Shown one piece after another: positions 26,261-39,770 of a stretch of 64,000 nucleotides of DNA. The DNA lies in NCBI GenBank assembly GCA_023079485.1, contig CM041090.1, positions 38,094,874 to 38,158,873 of the forward strand, read 5' to 3'. How positions within the stretch are numbered: the stretch's first letter is position 1; every line of letters starts with the position of its first letter. Below the pieces are notes generated by a model. It saw only the letters and a program-made list of their open reading frames with translations, was not told where the DNA came from and ran no database searches. The position numbers and the translations under genes are program-made. The DNA is from Archilochus colubris (Eukaryota; Chordata; Aves; Apodiformes; Trochilidae).

Positions 26261-26304
26261 GGACACACCTTTTTTTTCTTTTTTTTTTTTTCTTTTTTTT
26301 TCTC
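26261..26304. repeat. Poly(T)/pyrimidine tract
   Basis: About 40 bases of T with occasional C, just outside the PPM1A CpG island on the intergenic side. It follows a C-run at about 26210-26222. Confidence 0.75.
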
Positions 26305-27875
26305 CTAATAGGAAGGAGGTGAATGTGGGGCAGGAGGCTGAGGTGGGAGCAGGGCCTGGTTGGGAGAGGGATAACTCGTGGAGGAGGGTGGCTCATTCCA
26401 GCAGGTCGGGGTTAAACCATGGGACTGGGAATTTTATTTTGTAAGGTGGAGTGGGTGCTAGAAGCTGTGCTTATGAAAAGGAAGCATTAGGGATGCATAG
26501 GAGTTGTGAGAATGTGAAGAAAGAATTGACTACAGAGGGGAGAGATAGCAAAGAGGGCCGGGGAAGGGTGAAGTGGGTACTTAGCTGAAGAATCGGGAAG
26601 GTTGTCTGCTTTAAATAGTTCCATCGTTAACAGCAATCAGAGCAAACAGCTATACGTTAAGGTTTCTCTAAGCTGAATGTTTGGAAAGCCCTGAAATTGC
26701 TGGTTATGTTCCACTGTAGATGGCAATCAGCACAGCTTCAAGCAACGAGTGTGCCAACGCTGAAGTGAGTTAAATGAGGGCTTTTTGCCCAGGTAAGACC
26801 TACAAAAACAGCAAAGCTTTACCCAGAGATAGCTGGAAAAGCTGTTAACAAATACAACAAAACCCCATCGTTGTCGGGCTTTCCTGGAATAGATAAGCTG
26901 ACTGTTTCTGTGTGATTACAAAATCTCCAGTTTCCATTGCTGACTGCGACTGACTGGCATGTTCATCCTAATCGTGTTTGTTAGCATGATACTGAACACC
27001 ACTCAGGACTGCTCGGTGTTGTGGGAACTGTTTCAGGCCTTGAATTGGTAGTTAAATGCAACAAAATGTGTTAGTGAAAACAAGCCCTCAGGGAAATTTA
27101 AATGCAAACTACTCTGAAAATATGTTGGGGGATGGGGAGCAGAGGATATGCAGTGTGTTTCACAGTGAACTGGAGGTTTTGGAAGGTCAGGGAGTAATAA
27201 TCTTCATGAATGCAATTTTGGATTCCCTCTTGGTATCCAAAGACCATTAGTGACAATTTTGATGTAGTTCAGATTTATAAAACTGCTTTTTAAATTTCCC
27301 TTAATTTTTCTTCCTAAAAAACTTTTACAATGTAGAAACAAGGCAGGCAATAATCAGAATTGGTCCTGCAGGTATGTGCCATGCTTTCACCTCTGCACTT
27401 AAGCATAAATTTAGTTTTTCACCCTCTTTTTCCACTTCAAAAGCCTTTCCTAAAATTCTGAATTACACACAATTCTGGACTTCATTTAGCTTCTATTTAG
27501 TATTACAGCTGGGCTTTTTGTGGGAGGGTTTGTTGTTGTTTTTGCTGCTTGTTTCTTTTTTTAAAATAAAACTGAATTAAAACATGGGTCAGCATTTTTT
27601 TTTGTGATGCCCTAGTTTTAAGCTGCAAGAATGTCATGACAGCGGAGAGTTTGCTGCAGTAGTTTTCTATTTATATATTTTTCCTGGGAAACTGAATGGG
27701 GCCAAATTACCACAGTTATTTTGTCAAAGTGTAACTTTTATTTAGTTTGCTAATTTTGCCTGGCCAATTTTGCTGACAATAGTAATAAATACAAGAAATT
27801 CAGACATAATGTTTGATGAGGATGAACAGCTGTGCATCACTGTGCCTTGATGATGTTATCTCTGTAGCTGAAGGG

Positions 27876-27894
27876 ACTACATCTCCCAGCATAC
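27876..27894 (+). promoter_or_regulatory. ZNF143/SBS-like motif
   Basis: ACTACATCTCCCAGCATAC closely matches the extended ZNF143 (Staf) binding motif ACTACAATTCCCAGMATGC, with about four differences. It is far from any recognised promoter, about 2 kb outside the PPM1A CpG island. It could be a distal element or a remnant of an old transposon carrying this motif. Confidence 0.45.
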
Positions 27895-29127
27895 AACTCT
27901 TATTTATTTTTCCTTTAGCTGTAGGTCAGGATGGCTTGGGACCTGTAATCCTTGGAGTCATGAGCACCATAAAGAGGCACTAGGGAGCACCTTTGCCAAA
28001 CTCTTCCAGTGCTGCTTAGTGAGCCATAAGTGAGTTACTGAGAAGAATCATATTTCACTGTTTTAATTTCTGTTAGCATAATACAGCCTATTTAAAATGG
28101 TGTGCTATTCAGCAGGTTATTTTTAGAGTTGGTTTTTTTTTTTAATTATTTTCTGCTTCCTATTACAGCTTTGAAAAAGGCTTTAGAAGGATGGCATATC
28201 CCATTTGTATTAAAAAAAAAAAAAGTGGATCTCAATAAACAGATATTTACCACCTAAGCACAGCTGGTTATTGCAGGCAGGAGGATGATTTTGTCCAGGG
28301 TATTCATGGAAACTGTCAATTTAGAAAATTCCACACTGCCTGATGAAGCTGTTCCCACTGACATCATTTCCCATAAAAAGAGAACACGGGGCTGCAGTTG
28401 CTGCTGGGATCACACCACAGTTAAGCTGCGTTTTGGAATCACTTTCCATCTCCATGGATGGCCATGTTCTCTACCAGTCTGTTGTAATCCTCTGTGTTGC
28501 TATTGCCCAATGCCCCTTTTAACTCTTTCAGGTTTAATACCAGCTGGTTAAACTTGCTTGCTGCTGTAAGGGATATCATGAACTAGCAGAATTTCCTGTA
28601 TATTCTTTAAGGAAGGGACAAATATTAACAGCTATGTTGCATTATTTCAATTTCTTGATCCCTCTGTGAAAGAGCTGTCATTCTTTCAGTGTCTCACGTG
28701 CAATTTATTCAAAAGGTCAGAAAAGGCAGAGCCTTTTAGTTTCAGCTTCCCCTCCTTACCATCCTTGCCACAACTATTTGACATAGATGGGAAATAATAT
28801 ATTGAAACAATGTATTGGAGGTTATTCTGCAGCCTGAAAAGCTGGTAGACTGGGTTGGGGTTTTTTTGTTTGGAGTAGGATTTGTATCACCTAATAACAC
28901 TCATCTAAGTATTAGACATATAATCAAGCTGTTGTCCAGGCTGTCCTGGTTCAACAGCAAGAGACAAGCATTGGGTGATCATTACTCCTGTGTTTACATT
29001 GGTCTCTAAAGCAGGTTGGGTGACTTGCCATCTGAAGATTAATTTTTCTCTCCTGTAGTTCCTGTGACTACAGAAGAAGCTGAAGTGACCACCTAGACTA
29101 GACTCCTAATTTTAAGATGGCTAAAAT

Positions 29128-29812
29128 GAATCAATTACCTGTGATTGCCAGGAAGCTGAACAGGAGCCAGCAGTGTGCCCAGGTGGCCAAGAAGGCCAAT
29201 GGCATCCTGGCCTGGATCAGGAACAGTGTGGCCAGCAGGTCCAGGGAAGGGATTCTGCCCCTGTACTCAGCCCTGGTGAGGCCACAGCTTGAGTCCTGTG
29301 TCCAGTTCTGGGCCCCTCAGCTCAGGAAGGAGATTGAGGTGCTGGAGCAGGTCCAGAGGAGAGCAAGGAGGCTGTGAAGGGATCCAGCACAAATCCTGTG
29401 AGGAAGGGCTGAGGGAGCTGGGGGTGTTGAGGCTGGAGAAGAGGAGGCTCAGGGGAGACCTCATCACTCTCTCCAACTCCCTGAAAGGAGGTTGGAGCCA
29501 GGGGGGGGTTGGGCTCTTTTCCCAGGCAACTCTCAGCAAGACAAGAGGGCAGGGTCTCAAGTTGTGCCAGGGGAGGTTTAGGTTGGAGATTAGAAAGAAT
29601 TTCTTTATGGAGAGGGTGATCAGGCATTGGAATGGGCTGCCCAGGGAAGTAGTGGATTCTGCATCCCTGGAGATATTTCAAAAGAGCCTGGATGTGGCAC
29701 TGAGTGCCATGGGCTGGGAACTGCAGTGGGAGTGGATCAAGGGTTGGACTTGATGATCTCTGAGGTCCCTTCCAACCCAGCCAATTCTGTGATTCTGTGA
29801 TTCTATGATGCT
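29128..29812 (+). mobile_element. CR1 LINE fragment, reverse transcriptase C-terminus to 3' tail
   Basis: The longest CR1 copy in the window. It reads [20 protein letters not shown], then [20 protein letters not shown] up to about 29377. It then continues in a different frame through [19 protein letters not shown] and [20 protein letters not shown], so it is frameshifted and dead. It ends in the short tail ATTCTGTGATTCTGTGATTC at about 29785-29806. It is 5'-truncated and lacks the endonuclease and most of the RT domain. Confidence 0.93.
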
Positions 29813-30684
29813 TAGAGGTTATCTAATAGACATCTTCATGGTACTGATACGTGTGGCCTGTAATAGTGTGATCATTATCTTGCCAGAACTTTATACTTGT
29901 CTTGTGAAGTACTGATGCCCTGCCTCATCTCCTCCAGTGGGCTGCACCTATTTTTGGAATTTAGAAGCCAGCTGGATGACTATACTGCAGGCTTTATGTC
30001 TTCTTGGTACTATTCCTGCAACACCCTGCTGTGTGATGACATCTGTAGGTGTCTGCTCAGCCAGCTGTGCCATGGGGAACTCCAGAAAATGCCAGTGCTG
30101 GAGCTGTGATTAATAGTCACCTGATGCTTAAAATCACCCAAAGTGCTCAACTAGGGTGTGTCCTGTATCCAAATTGAATTTATCTGAAAGATGTCACAAT
30201 GACTTTGGTTCTTTGAAGAACATGGTGTACCAACATCCCACATTCTTGAAATACAGCAGTTCTGGTAATTTTAGCTTTCTACTAGAATCTACAAAAGTGC
30301 TACACAAACTGCCACACTTTGCCTCCTCCGAGAGGAAAGCTATGCTCTCCTGGCAGCTCTTTAGAGGAACATTCAAACAGGACATTTGTTAAAAACCAAA
30401 TGCTAGTCATTTTCAGTCTCCAAAATCAGGTACAAAGTCATCAGGGCAGCACAATGTGCTTTTCTTATTCTACTGTAAGAGACAGAAAGCAATGCTCAGT
30501 CATGAGATTTATTTTTCCAGTGAGAATTAGCTGATGTAAGTAACCTGCAATTTGGGAAAATCAGCAAAAGCAAAGTACAGTAAAGACCTAAATATCAATA
30601 GAGGGAAAATCCTTTTATACTGAGAATTAAGATACAGCTTTATTTTAGAATATTGTGATTACTTTTGTCCCTCCATTTTTCTAC

Positions 30685-31075
30685 TACTGTTTTTGTTTGT
30701 TTGTTTCGGGTTCTTTTTTTGTTCTTTTTTGTTTGTTTTTGTATGTGAAAAGCATGGCATCTCCCAATTTCTTCAAAAGTCCAAAGTAAGGTGACAGAAA
30801 TTCAGGCAGCTCAGGAAGCAAAACTCAATTTGTCAGAATTCTTGGAGCTCATCTGAAAAATCACCTGATTTCACATGGTTTCTGTAGCAGACCTGGTAGC
30901 CAGAAAAACTTGGTTTTCATGTGGAAAAAAAAACAGAAAAACAAACAAACAAAACAAAAACCAAACAAAAGATCTATATAGGCTGTATGCATTTTACAGA
31001 AAATGAAAAGGAAAAAAAAATAACCATTTAACTATTCTTATTTAACTATTCTGTTTGTTTGTTTGTTTTCTCCCT
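30685..31075. repeat. T/G-rich and A/C-rich low-complexity tracts
   Basis: A tract of TTTG repeats and T-runs at about 30688-30740, an A/C-rich tract (ACAAACAAAC type) at about 30925-30970, and GTTTGTTTGTTTG at about 31051-31070. The first and second are rough reverse complements about 190 bases apart. Confidence 0.6.
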
Positions 31076-33831
31076 TTAGAATCTCAGCTGCCTCAGTGTT
31101 TTAAATGGAAAAGTCTCACGATCAAGACTGTCCCAAACCTTTTACATAAAACGGGATACAACAGATGTCTGTGACATTTGAAGAAGTGCTTCCTGGCATG
31201 TCAGGGTATGCCAATTAATTTTGTCCCCTCTGCTATCTACCAGACTCCTGGTGGTACGATGTAAATGGTCTCACTGGGACCATCTGCATCACTCTTCAGC
31301 GTAGAAACCATGAATCAGCTGAAAGCTACATTAGTAGCAAATGTTAAATTGAAGTATTCTGAGGGCTGGGTCACATTCACACAGGATGGGGGACTCCAGC
31401 ACAGATAACACCTTACAACGACTTTCTGTTTGATTGCTCAAAGTTTAGTTTTCCTGACAAGATCTTTTGTTATAAGAGAAGCTGTGAAGCAAGGAACAAA
31501 CAGAATATTTTCTCAGCTTGTCTTACCATTAGATGGTTCTTCTGTTTTAAAAATGCAAGGGTATATTTAAGTTGCTGTTTGCTATTAGTAGTCCGTGCAT
31601 GAAGGGCTGTATCCTCACTGCAGTCAGTGACAAAGGTTCCATTGACCTCAGAGTTGCAGGATCAAACCCTTAGTCATTAGCATGTTGTAAAAACTGCTGT
31701 TAGCACAGCCAGTTTTTAATGGGCCTGCCTACAATTGTCAGTTGTTTAACCTAAAAATTAGCTTAGCAGTCACTGCTAAAATTACATGTCCGACTGTGGA
31801 TGCATAAGAATGCTTCATACTGAGTCATCAAGAGTCTTATGATGCTCTTAGAGTTTTATAATTATTAACATTCAAACAAAAGATTCTGGAATTCAATAAA
31901 GACTGAAGCTTCCAGATGTGAAGGAGGTTTGTTCTCACAGAGGACAAGACTTATATTCTCTAAACTCTGTTTTCTGTGTTACTTTTTTGTTACTTTTTGT
32001 GTAGCCCTTCTTTAAATAGCCAGATCCAGTTACCCTCTTTGTACAACCAAACACAACTTTTTTTTGCTGCATTCATTCATATAAATCTGTTCAATCAGTT
32101 GTCTCTTTTAACAAGCCTTTTATCAGGAACACAGCTGAGGAGAAGTTTTTTGTGTTAGTTACATTAAACTAAAAGCAACATTTCAGAATCCAGTGGCCAA
32201 GGTGTGGAGATATTTGTCATCTGAACATTTCTTAGTATTTTGCAAAGTAGGTTTTACACAGTACTGAGAACTCTGGAGAGTCCAAGATTAAAAGGGTGGG
32301 TAATCCTGTTCTGGAGCTGGATTTTGCTACTTAGGCCTTTTTTAGTTGACAGCATAACTGAAGTTTAAATTTAGTTTCATGACATAGGTGCTGATGTGGT
32401 ATGACTGTAAGAAGTCATTGTTTCATGTTTGCTGGCAGAAGGGACATGATAGAAATGGATATGAGATCACAAGCTACATGTGAGGCTTTCCTTAGGAAAG
32501 CAAAACAAGTAGTAATTTTGATTGTTAGCATTTTTATCACAACCCTCCCCCCCAGAGGTGTTGTGTTTCTTTGGAGATGGTGCAGAACAAAATCCTAGCA
32601 AAGTAATACAGGCCAGTGTGAAAAGAAACTGCTTGTGCAGTTCAAGATCAGAGTTTCAAGAGGAAGAACCCATCAGAGAAGAAAAATCTCATGTAGTATA
32701 AGATCTGTCATAGAATGTTTAAGTGCAAGTAATGTGATACAGGTCAATACCTGTTGCTCAGAACATGGATGCTACTTGGAGACAATCCTAGTCTCCACCC
32801 TAAACATAAAGACATCCTTTCCTCAGGAAATTTCCATTAATCCAATGGATTAGGAGTCCAACTACTTCTTCAGAGACTTGGGAATGTGATTTAAGGATTT
32901 TAAATCTTTGTTTTCTTGCTTCTTTTCACTCACTGTAGCACATCACTCATGTATTTATTAGGATAAAGCTATGTTTCCATTATATTTGTGTGTGTACATT
33001 ATGTTTTTTAAAACACCTTTTTTGGGGTTTTTTTGTTTGTTTTTTAACCTTTATAGGAATAATCAAAATAACAGGTACTTGACATTTATCTTGTCATATT
33101 CTAATTACTCCCTTGTGTTACTTCACTCTGTTTTATGTTAAAAAATAATACTACAAGAGACAAGATAAGGAAGAGGAAAAAACCTTGTTTTACAAAGATG
33201 AGAAAACCAAGGAGGTGAAAAAGGGATGTTAATTCACAGCAGCCCGCTGAAAATGGGATTGGAATCATTAACTCGCTCTACAGAGGTCACAAGTTTGCCA
33301 TTCTATGGCATAAATTTCAATTAATGTAGACAGTGTCTCAACATGAAAGTAGCAGTTGACCTGAGTTGACCCCAAGTTACATGAGAGGCTCATTACTGAT
33401 AGCAGTTTGCAATCAGGGATTTTCCTCCAAGTGCAAATTGAAAAGTAGAGTTAGAGACCTTCTGCAAACACTTCATTCTGCCTCTAACTCTCTAAGTAGA
33501 GTGCTTCAGTACTCAAAGATCTCAGCTGTGGGCTGGTTCCTTCCCATCTCACCACAAAAGCAACTTACTGAGAAACACACGGGGAAAAAACTTCACCACC
33601 CTGATGCAATTTCTAATGCTGTTTGCAAAAATGAAGTTTAGCATCTTTTCTGAACAAAAATACTAAAATGACTGATCTGGTTCAATGCCTTTCAAGTTAA
33701 ACTCAAGATCCCCACTGACTTCAGTGAGTCTGGATTGAGTTTAAATTTCTTTTTTTGCTTGGGGAAGCATTAGTACTGTCAAGATTACTTTTGTCAGTTT
33801 AATCTGGATTAATGATACTGTAGTCATCTAC

Positions 33832-34200
33832 CATAAAATCACAGAATAATTTGAGTTTGAAGGGGCTTCTGAAGGTCATCTAGTTCAACCCCTGGTCAAA
33901 ACAGGTCCAAAGAGATGGGGTTGCTCAGGTCTTTGTCCAGTTGAGTTTTAGATATCTTTGAGGATAGAAATTCCACCTCTCTGAGCACCTGTTCCTATGT
34001 TTCCAAACAGGATTTTCTGTGTTGCAATTTGTGCCGTATCTTACCATAACAGATCTCTGAAAAGATCTGCAGTTGAAGACAGCCGTTAAGTCTCCCCTTA
34101 TCATTGTCTTCTTCCAGATGAACAAAGAAGATTCTCTAAGTCTGTCCTCATCCTGGTGGCCCTCCACTGCACTTTCTTCACTACACTGAAGAATTTACTG
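33832..34200 (-). mobile_element. CR1 LINE fragment, older, reverse orientation
   Basis: The plus strand reads AATCACAGAATAATTTGAG, then GGTCATCTAGTTCAACCCC, the reverse of a CR1 3' end. Minus-strand translation (34167-33925) keeps traces of the ORF2 C-terminus (DRLRESSLFIW, MIRGDLTAVF) with many changes. It is more diverged than the 19-kb, 29-kb and 37-kb copies. Confidence 0.8.
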
Positions 34201-37157
34201 ACCCAGGAAAGGTAACAAGATGCTGCTTACATAGCTCTGATTTAAATACTCGTGGCTACTATCTTGCCTTTTTTTTTTTTTTTTTGTGGTATATAAAATA
34301 CTTCTTAACATAATTTAAAAACTCAGCTATTCCAAATAAAATATTACTGTGTTTTTGTGACTCTTCTGATCCTCTTTGGGTCGACACCTGTGCTACCATA
34401 CACAGAAAGCTGATGCCAGTTGCTTGAATTGAGGTTTAATGTCAAGTAAAAGTTGAGTTCAGAAAGCAGAATATGTGAAATGCTCCTCGGATCATGTACA
34501 CATCTTGGATTTGTGTTCCTGTAGATTTAAAAGATAATTAAGCATTCATGCAGCATAGTATCCTGTACACTTCAGAAGCAGAACAGGACCACCTTCCAGA
34601 CAGACCCATATCTGTCTGATCCTCAGCAGTGCAGGAAACCTTTTTAGATGTTGTTAGTAGTTAGGGCAGTCCTAGAGTTACTTTTTCTTGGTTTTGGTGA
34701 CCAGAAAGGGACTGTTGGAGTACCAGGTACATCAAATTTACCCTTTCTCAACACCAGCATATTCTTCAGTTGATTAAGAAAGCACTATGCTCTACTTCTC
34801 TGACATCCAGGGATTTTCCCAGATGAATAATTAGATCAGCTCTCTGTTTATTGTGTTGCTGGAATAGAAGCCTATATTTAGCCACTGTATCTCCTTACCT
34901 CTTTACCTCCTTGAAATATGTGCTGTCTGTGCAGAACTACTGCTCATGACTTTTGTTAACCAAGACAGACAGAAAAACAAGTCCCAAGTGGTGTATGCTT
35001 CTGGAATTCCTTACATAATGTCTTCATTAAAATGCCAATCACAGGATTCTGCTAAGAGCCAGGTCAGACTGTGCTCAGGTTTTTGGGACATGTTCATTTT
35101 TGGACTTTTTGCCTGAGAAATTCCACAGGTTCACATGCTTGATTATACAATTATTTTCTCAAATTCATTAAAAAGACTCCCCCTATGCTCAGCTTACAGC
35201 CACAAAGCTGATCTTTCTCATAATTTATATGCTGATAGTAAAAGGCTTAGAAACAGAAATCTGGATTTTTCTCATGAAATAAGATGATTGTTAATGAAAA
35301 TTCCCTGATATTTCGTGTTTTGCTTTGGAAAGACCAGCAGAGGGGGCCTGAGAGGGAGACAGCAAACCCCTCCCCAGATTTGTGGTGGAACTGTTAACAA
35401 TATTAGTTTAAGGAAAGAGGTAAACTTTAATTTAGTGCTGTATTAAAACCAAAGAGATTATTGAAAAATAAACCAAAGATTAATGAAAGGAAGGGAAACT
35501 TACTGTCTTGGAAAACTGCATTATTGAGAGGTTGTAAAAAAAAGTAGTAGTAATAACTGAGGAAGAAAATTTATTTGAGAATTGGGGAAGGAATTTTGGT
35601 TATCTGATTCTGGCATTTGCTAACAGCTATTAAAGGATTGGTTCCCCAAGGTATCTTCTCATGGGTTTTGGGAAACATTCCTTCCATTAAGCTACTCCAT
35701 AAGCTACCTGTGTGTAAGGAGATAGAGGGAAGAGAAAATCTTTCAGTTCAGGATTAAGAGCAGGTTCCTAATTCATGTTCCTTGGCCATCCCCAGGATGG
35801 AGTTTGTTTCTGCTGACAATACGGAGCACTCAGGGAAACCAAACTGTGAACTACCAGCTTTTGGACAACACTTTCTGTTCTGCCTCTTGTCTGTCACTGA
35901 ATATCAGATGATGGCAGGAGAGGAAGTTTTCTCAGGTTCCCTGTATGAGAAGTCTTTTCAGTACCAATGCAGTGAGAGAGCAGACACAGAAAGAAAACCT
36001 TCTAGATTCCTCAAAACAGATTTAAATTGAATAAATATTATTTTTTTTCAACTTGAAGAGTTACAAATGTGGAAAAAGGGGCACAAATCTTTCTGGTGAC
36101 TTTGGTGACCTTGTAACCTGACCCAGGATGACAGACACAGAACAGGGATCTAAATCAGGATGTAAGTATCAATAATGTCTCCCCCTCTTCTTCACCATCA
36201 GAAGAACTTTGTTCTTTAATCAAGAAATCCCAAAAGCCTTTTAAAAAAAAAATAAAATCTTGCTTTCCCATTCTTACCCAGATATGATACATTCTTACAA
36301 CTTGGCATGATTGGATATGGTCTATCCTTTATAGCTATTCCTCTGAGGAAAAGTTCTTTATATATTTGTATCTTGACTTCTTCCAATGTGTCATTTGAAT
36401 AACATGAAGAATTACATAGAAGTAATGTCACAAAATGAAATGGCATTATCATCAAATTGAGTTTTGTTCAATTCACTTGAACCTGTTCTGTGATTCTCTT
36501 ATTTATATAAACATAGACCATTTAGACATACCCCTTACCATAAACTAAAGAATGCATGTTGTGAAAAGGAAATGGGTAAGGACTCTGGGTTCCATCACTG
36601 TCCCATCATACTAAACATACCTTATCTTTATCTCTTGCAGAAAAGGTTGGAGTTTTTCTAGATTTCTCTTTTCATTACTTCTGAGTCAAGGCACTTTTAA
36701 TGTCAATAAACAGAAGAGAAGTCAAAGTAATGTTGGCTAGAGGAATGAGCAGAGCTCAGGCAGGCAGTCCTGAATAAAGCTCACCATCAGGACACATCTG
36801 GAACATTTTAAAGTCATATTCAAATATGCAGTTAGGTCAGTGAGGGAGATTTGATGTGCAGGACCTCTTTGTCTGGAGGCAAACATTGTCCTTTAAAAAG
36901 TAACATGCTCCTTTTAAACTGATACAGTTAATGCAGGTGTCAGTAAAAGCACTCCAAGCACTTTGCAAACAAAAAAGCAAAGCCAAGCAGCCTGTAACCT
37001 AATTGAAAAGTCATGGATTTTTAAATTTGGAAGAAGAACAGGGCCCAGTGTAGCTGCAGGTGGCTGGGGATCACTGCACAGTTCTGCAGCTTCAAACACA
37101 AGTGTCTCACCAGGTATAGGGTAGAAAATGGCTCTTGCTTACAATGAGGGAATCCTT

Positions 37158-37521
37158 CCTGAGGCGGCTCAGGGGAGACCTCATCACTCTCTACAACTCC
37201 CTGAAAGGAGGTTGGAGCCAGGGGGGGGTTGGGCTCTTTTGCCAGACGACTTTAAACAAGACAAGAGGGCAGGGTCTCAAGTTGTGCCAGGGGAAATTTA
37301 GGTTAGATATTAGAAAGAATTTCTTTCTGGAGAGGGTGATCAGACATTGGAATGGGCTGCCCAGGGAAGTAGTGGATTCTCTGTCCCTGGAGATATTTCA
37401 AAGGAGACTGGATGTGGCACTCAGTGCCATAGTCTAGCAACCGCAACGGTGGTTCAAGGGTTGGACTCGATGATCTCTGAGGTCCCTTCCAACCCAGCCA
37501 ATTCTATGATTCTATGATTCC
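37158..37521 (+). mobile_element. CR1 LINE fragment, 3' end
   Basis: An open frame encodes the CR1 ORF2 C-terminus ([20 protein letters not shown] to [16 protein letters not shown]), followed by the 3' non-coding segment and the tail ATTCTATGATTCTATGATTC. It is 5'-truncated at about 37158. It shares the GCAACCGCAACGGTGGTTCA segment with the copy at 19352, so both belong to one subfamily. Confidence 0.92.
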
Positions 37522-39334
37522 CAGGGGACACCACAAAAAGTCACTGACCTATAACCATGAGTCATCTACCTCTATATCTGAAAATGCTTCCTGTGTTTGT
37601 CCTGCCTGTCTGAATAAGAATTGTCTTGTATTTTTTTTATATATTACTATTTTGTATTCTTCTGTCATGCTCTGTTATCATCTGTTTTTCCATATATTTT
37701 TTTTCTGAGGTAGAAAACAGTGAGGCATGGAGAGGCAACTATTTACTCACAGTTACACCACTTTAACTAAGAGTTTGCTTTACTAAACAGTGGCAAAGAC
37801 TTGTGTAAATAATCTTTGCTGTGTCTTTGATAGTAAGTAAAACAAACTGTGGACCTTTAGTCCTGAGACCAATTGGCCTGACCTGGCTTCTGTCTGTAGC
37901 TGCTGCCCCTCAGACATACCTCACGTTCCTTGGGAGACTGTGTGGGCAAAACACCATGGACCAAGATAGCAGAGCTGAAATATGGATGATCACGTGCCAG
38001 TGTATGACTCCATGCCTTGGACCTGTTTCACTTACTCTGGCAAAAAAGTGATTTCTCTGGTTTACCTCCTATTGCTTGGGAACAGGCTGTACTACAATGC
38101 AATGCAGTGGCCAGGAAGGCAGTTCCAACAGCTTTATTTACTGTTTTAAAAATGGATAGAAGACACAGTAGTTCAGTTTGCTCTAATAACAACCAGACTC
38201 CTGAGTTTTAAACACAAACCCTGAACTAAACAGACTGAAATGAAATGGATACAAGAAGTAAAATTAAGGGGAGATTTGAAGGAAAACACCAAGTTACTTT
38301 CAAGTCTGTCTTTAAGTAGCCTGAGTAAGAAAGCAGGCAGAAGGGGCTATGAGTGAAAAAACCCATGAATACTGAACAACATGCTAAGAGCTAAAATGAG
38401 AGGAGATTAGCGTAGCTAGGAAGACAGAGGCTTAAGTGCACAGAAGCTCAGAGACTTGAACTCAGTAAGATAATTCTGATGCAGAAAGCAGACAGGTTGT
38501 GCTCTTTGTAAGCAGCAGGGAAAATTTCACTGACATAATGAGAGCAGAATTGTACCTCAAATTGGGATCAGATCAAAATGACTCCTGCATTTTAAAAAAA
38601 TTGGATATATTTCTCTTATCTAGGATAAAGTTTTAAGATATCAGCAAATTTTATTACAAAAGAGATAACCTTTTCTTAATTATTTGAAGTTAAACCAGAT
38701 ATAAAATAAAGAAATGGAGGAAGATATATATCCACTCTCTGACCAGACAGATTATTTTAAGAAGGATTTTTGGCACTCAGTTACATTTAACTGGCACTGT
38801 CTGTCTGGATGTGTGCGTTCTAGCAACTCTTCTAGCAACAGTAAACCACATGGCATAGGTAATATCCTGAAGCAGATAGCTTGGAGTCAAAACTGGCCTT
38901 ACTTCACTTGCACTCAGTGTATGATGGATTGTCCCTATTTTTTTTTTCCCTGAACAAAGCAAAAAGCTTTTCTCCGAGCAGCTGTTCTGTTTGACTGACA
39001 GTGGAAGAGGAAATACAGGAAAAGGGAATACAGTGCTGCTCTACTTACTGCTGTTCATTTTAATGTTACTGTAGCTGCATAAATAATTGAGTGAAGTAAG
39101 AGCCTTTTTCAAATTTATGTTTTAGACAGACACTGAATTAATCTGAGATAATTGCAGTGGAGCTTTATTTAACATAGATCAAAGAAATTGCATCACAGTA
39201 CTGTAGAAAATACTCATACCCATGCTCTAGCAGTAGTAGTACCAGGGCTGCCATCAAGTTGTCTGAGGCCCCCTGGTGAACATTCAAAGAGGAAGCATTT
39301 CACCCATAAGTCTGTCAAAATTTCCTCATTTTAT

Positions 39335-39770
39335 GGTATCACAAAATGGTTTGGGCTGGAAGGGACCTTAAAGATCAGGTAGCCCAACCCCTCTGCTATG
39401 GGCAGGGATCAGGTTTGCTCCAAGCCCCATCCAACCTGACCTTCAACACTTCTTATGATGGGGCATCCACAACTTCTCTGGGCAACCTTTTCCAGTGTCT
39501 CAACACCCTCAGCATAAAAAATTTATTTATCACCAAACTAAATCTATTCACTTTCAGTTTAAAACTGTTGCCCCTTGTCCTGTCACTATAGGCCCTGGTA
39601 AAAAGCCTATCTCTGTGTTTCTTATAAGCCCCTTTTAATATATTAGGACACCACAATAAGGTCTCCCCAACATCCAGACTGCACAACCCCAACTCTCAGC
39701 TTTTCTTCACAGGAGAGGTGCTCCAGTTCTCTGATCATTTTCATGGCTCTCCCATCTGAGCAGAGCAGAG
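39335..39770 (-). mobile_element. CR1 LINE fragment, reverse orientation
   Basis: The plus strand opens TATCACAAAATGGTTTGGGC, then GGAAGGGACCTTAAAGATCA, the reverse of a CR1 3' end. Minus-strand translation shows LFTRAYSDRTRGNSFKLKVN... LRHWKRLPREVVDAPS. It is moderately diverged. The outer boundary near 39770 is approximate and could extend to about 39880. Confidence 0.82.

Noticed and set aside
29289..29753. 154-codon plus-strand open frame
   Set aside because: It is part of a 5'-truncated, frameshifted CR1 LINE and not a host gene.
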